Position numbers and translations under genes: made by a program. Source: Granulicella pectinivorans (GTDB taxonomy: Bacteria > Acidobacteriota > Terriglobia > Terriglobales > Acidobacteriaceae). Taken from it: a stretch of 64,000 nucleotides of DNA. The stretch covers positions 248,001 through 312,000 of the forward strand of contig NZ_FOZL01000002.1 of the NCBI RefSeq assembly GCF_900114625.1. Reading direction: 5' to 3'. This document shows positions 58,945 to 64,000 of this stretch, piece by piece; within the stretch, counting starts at the first letter, position 1, and each line of letters starts with the position of its first letter. The notes below the pieces were generated by a model, which did no database searches, was not told the origin of the DNA, and worked only from the letters and a program-made list of their open reading frames with translations.

Positions 58945-59058
58945 TTAGCCCTGGCGCTGCTTGTGCTTGCTGATCTCGCAAATGACACGCACAACGCCGT
59001 GGCGGTGAATGACCTTGCACTTGTCACAAATCTTCTTGACGGAGGCGCGAACCTTCAT
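58945..59058 (-). CDS. rpmJ: 50S ribosomal protein L36
   Basis: 37 residues read directly from the bases: MKVRASVKKICDKCKVIHR, then HGVVRVICEISKHKQRQG. CxxC, a third Cys and a His form the zinc site, so this is the zinc-binding form. It sits between infA and rpsM, as in many bacteria. Confidence 0.97.
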   Translation of the reverse strand: MKVRASVKKICDKCKVIHRHGVVRVICEISKHKQRQG

Positions 59059-59189
59059 TGTCTGTTCCTTCGTTTCTTTTTGAAGCTACGGTGGTGCCTA
59101 CAAACGTGATGCATGCCAAGGCGTGAGCCCTGGCTTGCCTGAAAGCCTGTCTTCACTGGCTATCTGGATAGAACGGGAGGGACGTTTGT

Positions 59190-59408
59190 TTACTTGTAGC
59201 GGTAAACAATGCGGCCACGGTTGAGATCGTATGGGCTGAGCTCAATCGCGACACGGTCGCCGGGGAGGATACGAATGAAGTTCTTGCGCATGCGTCCGGA
59301 GACGTGTGCGAGGGCCTGATGCTTGTTTTCAAGCTCGACCTTGAACAGCGCGTTCGGCAGAGTCTCAACGACTACCGCCATGACTTCAATTGCATCTTCC
59401 TTCGACAA
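59190..59408 (-). CDS. infA: Translation initiation factor IF-1
   Basis: 72 residues: SKEDAIEVMAVVVETLPNAL, HVSGRMRKNFIRILPGD, then LSPYDLNRGRIVYRYK, the complete S1-like OB fold. The start is a TTG with AAGGAG about 6 nt upstream. A GC-rich stem lies just in front and a promoter-like pair further upstream, so infA can be transcribed independently of the genes before it. IF-1 binds the A site and works with IF-2, which is also encoded in this window. Confidence 0.97.
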   Translation of the reverse strand: MSKEDAIEVMAVVVETLPNALFKVELENKHQALAHVSGRMRKNFIRILPGDRVAIELSPYDLNRGRIVYRYK

Positions 59409-59422
59409 ACGATCTCCTTTTT

Positions 59423-59461
59423 GAGGCCACCTCCCCGCCCCTCGGGGGTGGGATCGGCCTC
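59423..59461 (-). promoter_or_regulatory. GC-rich leader hairpin before infA
   Basis: GAGGCC (59423-59428) pairs with GGCCTC (59456-59461) around an inner CCCC/GGGG stem. It would form in the infA mRNA immediately ahead of the ribosome-binding site. A further 7-bp stem lies at 59473-59489. Confidence 0.5.
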
Positions 59462-59503
59462 ATGGTTGGCAGAGAGTTGACGCAACTCTGCACAGCATCT
59501 TCT

Positions 59504-59532
59504 ATAGTATCGCGGAATTCGAGTTTCGTCAC
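59504..59532 (-). promoter_or_regulatory. Probable infA promoter
   Basis: On the minus strand GTGACG (59527-59532), a 17-nt spacer and TACTAT (59504-59509). It overlaps the last codon of the XRE gene, so essential genes downstream keep a promoter after the TIR-XRE pair. Confidence 0.45.
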
Positions 59533-59801
59533 GCAGCGAGTGGTTTGATTCTGGGGCGATCCTTCTGGGATTCGAGCCAGAGGTCGCGCTGGAGCTGGGC
59601 CTTGGAAAAAAAGTCCGGGGAGAGCTTGAGGGCTTCGCCGAGTCGGATGCTGAGGTCGACCGTCACGGCAGTGCGGTCATTGAGGACGCGGGATATGGTG
59701 GCGCGGGCTACGCCGATGTGGGCCGCGAGTTCGGTGGCAGTTTTGTCGCCGAGGAACTCACGGAGGAGCTCGCCTGGGCTGGCCGGATTGTGCATCGTCA
59801 T
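59529..59801 (-). CDS. HigA-like XRE family regulator, no HigB seen
   Basis: About 90 residues. NPASPGELLREFLG is the HigA start (HPGEILREEF-like), followed by the helix-turn-helix ELAAHIGVARATISRVLN, then AVTVDLSIRLGEALKLSPDFF and a basic end. Antitoxins of this family pair with a RelE-like HigB, which is not present; the gene before it encodes a TIR protein instead. The start may be ATG at 59801 or 59795, or TTG at 59831. An ATTCTAGAAT palindrome at 59806-59815, just before the start, is a candidate autoregulatory site. It lies 42 bp after the TIR stop. Confidence 0.85.
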   Translation of the reverse strand: MTMHNPASPGELLREFLGDKTATELAAHIGVARATISRVLNDRTAVTVDLSIRLGEALKLSPDFFSKAQLQRDLWLESQKDRPRIKPLAA

Positions 59802-59843
59802 GGGGATTCTAGAATTGTCAAATCGTTCCAAGAACTTGTAGGA

Positions 59844-60650
59844 CTAATCTTTCGCGAGAAAATAGGTAGTCAGCAAGGGCAGCATCTCAGGGTTGATTGA
59901 ATAGACATTTAGTTGCATGTCGTCATAGGGCTTATTTCCAGATTTAGGGCTAATCCATCCAGTGATCTGTACGAGATGGTCGGGAACTGACCATCTCGCC
60001 ATATCAATACCAGAATTCTTGACCTTCATTTTCACACCTGCCGTACTGAGCTCCCGATGAATCACAAACTGTCTGATAGTCTCGCGCTCCGCGGGCGACA
60101 GCCTGCTCATGGTGTCATTGAGGTCTCTAAGCCGTTCCACCATAAAGGGATCATCGAGTATTTTATTGCGCTCTTCCGCCCGGACATCAAGGCGAATCAT
60201 TGTCTTAGCGAGATCCTCATAATCGGGAAGTTCAGCCAACTCTCCAAAATGGAGGCGCAGAGATTCGAAAACACTTTTTAGATCGGCGGGATCATCGATG
60301 TTTGCGCCCATACGGCTTGAGAATGGAGCGGGCAATTGACTCTTTCGGAGCCGACCAACGCAACACGGCAACATTGTAACCCCGGTGAACCATGTACGAC
60401 CCGCCTCGAACCAAACCCACTTACGACTGAGGCCTCTTTCTGTTGCGAGCACAAGAACGAATTGTGCAGTCTCCAAGGATCGGAGAATCTTGGGAATCCA
60501 CTCGTCGCCGAGCTTAAGGTCAGTTGGGTCGCTGGACACGAATACCTTGTGTCCAGGCAAGGCCTTCTCGATCGACCCCTTTAGAGAGACGGCTAAAGCC
60601 TCATCTACCGCAGCGTGACTGATAAATATCGAGCATGACTTATCGTCCAT
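59844..60650 (-). CDS. TIR-domain protein
   Basis: 268 residues. The N-terminal 130 form a bacterial TIR domain: CSIFISHAAVDEALAVSL (strand A and BB-loop side), VFVSSDPTDLKLGDEW, AQFVLVLATERGLSRKWVW, then FEAGRTW. Glu82 lies at the position of the catalytic Glu of NAD-cleaving TIRs (WVxxE pattern). The C-terminal half (about 135-268) has a helical stretch (DLAKTMIRLDVRAEERNKIL) and a beta-rich end of unknown family that may be a sensor. Base composition is clearly lower in GC than the flanking ribosomal genes, a sign of transfer. No Shine-Dalgarno; TATTAT ends 6 nt before the ATG. The start lies 17 bp after the map stop. Related TIR NADases serve in phage defence. Confidence 0.88.
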   Translation of the reverse strand: MDDKSCSIFISHAAVDEALAVSLKGSIEKALPGHKVFVSSDPTDLKLGDEWIPKILRSLETAQFVLVLATERGLSRKWVWFEAGRTWFTGVTMLPCCVGRLRKSQLPAPFSSRMGANIDDPADLKSVFESLRLHFGELAELPDYEDLAKTMIRLDVRAEERNKILDDPFMVERLRDLNDTMSRLSPAERETIRQFVIHRELSTAGVKMKVKNSGIDMARWSVPDHLVQITGWISPKSGNKPYDDMQLNVYSINPEMLPLLTTYFLAKD

Positions 60651-60667
60651 GCACTAATAATATGCCG

Positions 60668-61417
60668 CTAACGAGTCAGGACCTGGGGGCCGTTGTTGGT
60701 GATGGCAACGGTGTGTTCGAAGTGAGCGCTGTAGCTGCCGTCTACCGTGACTGCGGTCCAGCCGTCTTCGAGGACTTTTACTTCGGGCTTGCCGGCGTTG
60801 ATCATCGGCTCGATGGCGAGGACCATGCCGGCTTTCAGGCGGGGACCCTTGCCTTTGGAACCGTAGTTGGGGACCTGCGGGTCTTCGTGCATCTGCTTGC
60901 CGATGCCGTGGCCTACGAACTCCTTGACCACGCCGAAGCCGGCCTTCTCGCACATCTCCTGGACAGCCCATGAGATATCGAAGAGGCGTCCGCCGACCTG
61001 GGCGGCTTCGATGGCGGCTTCGAGGGAGGCTTGCGTGACTTCGAGGAGCTTGGCGATCTTGGGGGTGGGGGTGCCGATGGCGTAGGTGACGGCGGCGTCC
61101 GAATAGAAGCCGCCGACGATGAGACCGCAATCGATGGAGAGGATGTCACCCTGCTTCAGGACAGTCTTGTCGCTGGGCATGCCGTGCACGACTTCCTGGT
61201 TGAGCGAGGTGCAAAGCGCGGCGGGAAAGCCGTGGTAGCCCTTGAAAGCCGCGATGGCGCCGAGCTGGTCGATCTTGGCCTGCGCGATCTTCTCGAGGTC
61301 CATGGTCGTGGCGCCCTCGACGACGTAGGGGGCGATGGTGTTGTGGACCTCGCGGAGAAGCTTGCCGGAGTGCCGCATCTTCTCAATCTCGGAGGGGGAC
61401 TTGATCATGATGGCCAT
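60668..61417 (-). CDS. map: Methionine aminopeptidase, type I
   Basis: 249 residues. KSPSEIEKMRHSGKLLREV is the start; metal ligands in LSIDCG, FYSDAAVTY, EFVGHGIGKQMHEDP, AIEPMI and FEHTVAI. It removes the initiator Met from nascent chains. The start is 2 bp after the adk stop, in the usual secY-adk-map order. Confidence 0.97.
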   Translation of the reverse strand: MAIMIKSPSEIEKMRHSGKLLREVHNTIAPYVVEGATTMDLEKIAQAKIDQLGAIAAFKGYHGFPAALCTSLNQEVVHGMPSDKTVLKQGDILSIDCGLIVGGFYSDAAVTYAIGTPTPKIAKLLEVTQASLEAAIEAAQVGGRLFDISWAVQEMCEKAGFGVVKEFVGHGIGKQMHEDPQVPNYGSKGKGPRLKAGMVLAIEPMINAGKPEVKVLEDGWTAVTVDGSYSAHFEHTVAITNNGPQVLTR

Positions 61418-61419
61418 GA

Positions 61420-62133
61420 TTACTCTTCTTTCTGGCCGCGGAGCTTTTTGAGCGCGGTGTGGATGGCAGCGGTGACCGCCTCGATGGGCTGGGAGCCGTC
61501 GACCTCTTCGAAACGGCCGTGACCACGGTAGTGGTCGATCACGTGGACGGTCTTGGCGGCGTATTCCTTCATACGCTGCTCGAAGGCTTCTTCGGTGTCG
61601 TCAGGACGTTGGATGAGCGCGGCGCCATCGTGGTCGCAGATGCCGGGGACGAGGGGGGGCTGGGAGTAGATGTTATAGCTGCACTTGCAGGTGGGGCAGA
61701 TGCGGCGGCCCGTGATGCGATGAAGGAGATCGGTCTCGTCGACCTGGATGCTGACGGCCACCAGGGGAAGCTCCGAGGTGGCGTGCGCGGCGGCGAGATG
61801 AGCGTCGAGCCAGTTGGCCTGAGCGAGAGTGCGGGGGTATCCGTCGAGGATGTACCCACGGAGGACATCGGGTTCAGCGAGGCGCGAGCGCACCATGCCG
61901 TTGACGGTGTCGTCGTCCACAAACTGGCCGGCGGCCATCAGGTCTTTCGCCTTGAGGCCGAGTTCGGTGCCCTCAGCGATGTTGCGGCGGAGGATCTCAC
62001 CGGTGGAGATCTGCGGGATGCCGTATTCGGCGACCAGGATCTGGGCCTGGGTTCCCTTGCCGACGCCTGGTGCTCCAAGAAGGAGCAGGGGGCCGGGGAC
62101 GAAATCGGAAGAAGCGAGAGTCAAAGCGTGCAT
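61420..62133 (-). CDS. adk: Adenylate kinase
   Basis: About 237 residues. P-loop LLLGAPGVGKGTQAQIL, AMP-binding ISTGEILRR and GYILDGYPRTLAQA, the LID with cysteines RICPTCKCSYN, then IQRPDDTEEAFEQRM. The LID cysteines suggest a zinc-binding long form. It interconverts ATP + AMP and 2 ADP. The ATG at 62133 matches the family length; an in-frame TTG lies 4 codons earlier. It is 90 bp after secY. Confidence 0.96.
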   Translation of the reverse strand: MHALTLASSDFVPGPLLLLGAPGVGKGTQAQILVAEYGIPQISTGEILRRNIAEGTELGLKAKDLMAAGQFVDDDTVNGMVRSRLAEPDVLRGYILDGYPRTLAQANWLDAHLAAAHATSELPLVAVSIQVDETDLLHRITGRRICPTCKCSYNIYSQPPLVPGICDHDGAALIQRPDDTEEAFEQRMKEYAAKTVHVIDHYRGHGRFEEVDGSQPIEAVTAAIHTALKKLRGQKEE

Positions 62134-62222
62134 ACCTCGAAACAATGCCGAAAAAGAAACGCTAAACGCTAAAGTGGCACGGCTTATCGCCGTGCCCCTT
62201 TAGAAAGACAGAGACGAAACGA

Positions 62223-63635
62223 CTACCAGCTGCGACGGCCCTTGATGCGACCGCTTTTGGGCGAGAAGCCGTCGTAGTGGCGCATGATGAGCTGCGATTC
62301 GATCTGGTTGACCGTGTCCATGGCGACACCGACTACGATGAGCAGCGAGGTGCCGCCGAAGTAGAAGTTGACACCGAGGCCCTGGGTAAAGGCGGCCGGG
62401 AGATGGTCGAAGATCGGCCCGATGAGGAATAAGTGGTTGAAGTGGATACCGCTGATCAGCAGCGTCGGGATCGTCGTGATGATGATCAGGTAGATCGCGC
62501 CGACGAGTGTGATGCGCGTGAGGACATCGTTGATGAAGTCCGAGGTGCGCTTTCCGGGGCGAATGCCCGGGATAAAGCCACCGTTCTTGCGCATGTTGTC
62601 GGCGATGTCATCGGGACGGAAGACGATGGAGATGTAGAAGTACGCGAAGAAGACGATCGCGACCATCTGCAGCAGGACGTACCAGGGCTCTCCCGGTGCG
62701 AGTGCGGCGAGGATGGGTCCGACGATCTTGGTATCGCGCAGAGGACCGGAGCCGAAGAAGCTCATGCCGGAGAACAGCAGGGGCGCCGAGAGGATGGAGC
62801 TGGCGAAGATGACCGGCATGACGCCGCCGGAGTTGACCTTCAGCGGGAGATGGATGGTCTGTCCGCCCATCATCTTGCGGCCGACGACGCGCTTGGCGTA
62901 CTGCACCGGAATGCGGCGCTCCGAGCGCTCGACGAAGATGATGAAGGCTACCACCGCGATCATCGCTGCAACGAGCAGGATGATGATGAGCGGGGTCAGC
63001 GGGCCCCAGGCCTGCGTGGTGGCCTTGGTGTAGAGCTCCTGCACGCCACGGGGCAGGCCCACGACGATACCGGTGAAGATCAGAAGCGACATACCGTTGC
63101 CGATACCACGCTCGGTGATCTGCTCACCCAGCCACATGATGAAGGCGGTGCCGGTCGTCAGGGTGATCACGCACATCGGAATGAAGGCGAACTTGCCGAT
63201 GGTGACCATGGACTGACCGGTCGAGGTGTTGGTCAGGGTCAAGGCGATGGCAAACGACTGCACGATCGCGAGCAGGACCGTGACGTAGCGGGTCCACTGC
63301 GTGATCTTGCGGCGGCCCATCTCACCTTCCTTCTGCAACTTCGCAAGCGGCTCATAGATGACGGTGAGCAGCTGGAAGATGATGGAGGCGGTGATGTAGG
63401 GCATGATGCCGAGCGCGAAGACAGTCAGCTTGCGGAGGTTTCCGCCCGAGAAGAGGTCGACCAGGCCGAGCGCGGAGCCGGAGTTCTGATTGAAGAACTG
63501 GGCGAGCAGGTCGGCGTTGATGCCAGGGGTGGGAATGTGTGCGCCGAGGCGATAGACGGCAAGCAGGCCAAGCGTGAAGAGCACGCGGTTGCGGAGGTCT
63601 GGGATGCGGAAGATGTTGGCGAATTTCTCAAACAT
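62223..63635 (-). CDS. secY: Protein translocase subunit SecY
   Basis: 470 residues, ten membrane helices. RNRVLFTLGLLAVYRLGAHI is the start; FSGGNLRKLTVFALGIMPYI holds the plug and helix 2, and ERSERRIPVQYAKRVVGRK is the cytosolic loop to the ribosome; the end has the RGSRIKGRRSW-like tail. It forms the Sec channel with SecE and SecG. It follows rplO by 149 bp with no gene in between. Confidence 0.97.
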   Translation of the reverse strand: MFEKFANIFRIPDLRNRVLFTLGLLAVYRLGAHIPTPGINADLLAQFFNQNSGSALGLVDLFSGGNLRKLTVFALGIMPYITASIIFQLLTVIYEPLAKLQKEGEMGRRKITQWTRYVTVLLAIVQSFAIALTLTNTSTGQSMVTIGKFAFIPMCVITLTTGTAFIMWLGEQITERGIGNGMSLLIFTGIVVGLPRGVQELYTKATTQAWGPLTPLIIILLVAAMIAVVAFIIFVERSERRIPVQYAKRVVGRKMMGGQTIHLPLKVNSGGVMPVIFASSILSAPLLFSGMSFFGSGPLRDTKIVGPILAALAPGEPWYVLLQMVAIVFFAYFYISIVFRPDDIADNMRKNGGFIPGIRPGKRTSDFINDVLTRITLVGAIYLIIITTIPTLLISGIHFNHLFLIGPIFDHLPAAFTQGLGVNFYFGGTSLLIVVGVAMDTVNQIESQLIMRHYDGFSPKSGRIKGRRSW

Positions 63636-63784
63636 CGGAGAAGGAGACCTCGGAGTACGAATGGTTTGCTGTTGTGGTTAAGCGGCGGGGCGAGGGCCAT
63701 CTTTTTGCCGTATGGCCGAAAGGAGCCCCCGCTTTGCCTTGTGTCTCAGAACTGGATGAGCCTAGTCTAACTCGTTCCAGAGAA

Positions 63785-64000
63785 CTACGCGATGACGATG
63801 GCCTGTCCGCCGGCCTTCTCAATGGCTGCCTTGGCAGTCGCCGAGAACTTGTGGGCGTGAACGGTGACCGCGGTGGTGAGCTCACCGTTGGCCAGAACCT
63901 TGATGAGCGCGCCCTTCTTGCGGAGGAGGCCCAGCGAGATGATGCGGGCGAGCGTGAGTTCGGACGCGTCGCCGGTCTCGGCGATTACCTCGGCGATGCG
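63785..64000 (-). CDS. rplO: 50S ribosomal protein L15, C-terminal part (5' end outside window)
   Basis: The last 71 codons are present. Translation gives RIAEVIAETGDASELTLA, LLRKKGALIKVLANGELTTA, VTVHAHKFSATAKAAIEKAG and the end GQAIVIA, the typical L15 C-terminus. Gene order L15-SecY is the standard spc-operon order. The start lies beyond the right edge. Confidence 0.95.
   Translation of the reverse strand, partial: RIAEVIAETGDASELTLARIISLGLLRKKGALIKVLANGELTTAVTVHAHKFSATAKAAIEKAGGQAIVIA

Noticed and set aside
59529..60650. Classical HigBA toxin-antitoxin pair
   Set aside because: No RelE/HigB-like gene on either side; the upstream partner is a 268-residue TIR protein.

Overview
The window looks like chromosomal DNA of an Acidobacteriota member, probably family Acidobacteriaceae (Terriglobus, Granulicella or Edaphobacter-like). 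The basis is indirect: high GC with strongly C-ending codons, a PadR regulator paired with a long duplicated-type MacB/FtsX permease (ADOP type), CSS-EAL and YXWXPGXW proteins, several Tat-exported carbohydrate enzymes, and families of short intergenic hairpin repeats of a kind I associate with this group. No rRNA, tRNA, CRISPR array, transposase or phage gene was seen.

Layout. 1-5.5 kb: end of an alpha/beta hydrolase, an exported NIF3-like protein, a GH92 mannosidase, a YjbR-like protein and a DUF5060/DUF4038 glycoside hydrolase. 5.5-8.5 kb: padR and an ADOP permease with a large inverted repeat in front. 8.7-17.2 kb: zinc alcohol dehydrogenase, FucP symporter, L-fuconolactonase-like hydrolase, L-galactose/L-fucose dehydrogenase-like AKR and a FucU/RbsD mutarotase. 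Together these suggest oxidative L-fucose or L-galactose use. Two tandem CSS-EAL c-di-GMP phosphodiesterases lie among them. 17.3-28.6 kb: a secreted low-complexity protein, a serine/threonine dehydratase, a peroxiredoxin-like protein, a cupin, an M23 peptidase, thiL, a Cys/Met-metabolism PLP enzyme, rsmD, a degenerate site-2 protease and rsmI. 28.6-31.9 kb: cysM, a JAMM protease, a CysO-like sulfur carrier and a MoeZ-like activator, forming a protein-thiocarboxylate cysteine pathway. 32-44 kb: GNAT, GT39 glycosyltransferase, rbfA, DUF503, MFS transporter, guaB, alditol-oxidase-like enzyme, an HxlR/Asp-box/MoaD operon and formaldehyde dehydrogenase. 44-49.7 kb: rimP-nusA-infB. 49.8-55.2 kb: a PAS/GAF histidine kinase, DUF427, an M24 peptidase and small membrane proteins. 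55.3-64 kb, minus strand: rplO'-secY-adk-map-[TIR-XRE]-infA-rpmJ-rpsM-rpsK-rpsD-rpoA-rplQ.

Most notable: (1) a TIR-domain gene plus a HigA-like regulator inside the spc/alpha ribosomal operon between map and infA; (2) a CysO-like carrier whose GG is followed by a Cys-rich tail (CCSCCL), next to a JAMM protease that could trim it; (3) an S2P-family membrane protein whose HExxH has become RExxR by two CAC-to-CGC differences; (4) an HxlR/Asp-box/ubiquitin-like operon joined by ATGA overlaps; (5) dispersed hairpin repeats with compensatory stem changes; (6) several genes with a -10-like hexamer exactly 5-7 nt before the ATG and no Shine-Dalgarno, suggesting leaderless mRNAs.

Starts were chosen by eye from Shine-Dalgarno spacing and family N-termini. 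Functions come from motif recognition without database searches.
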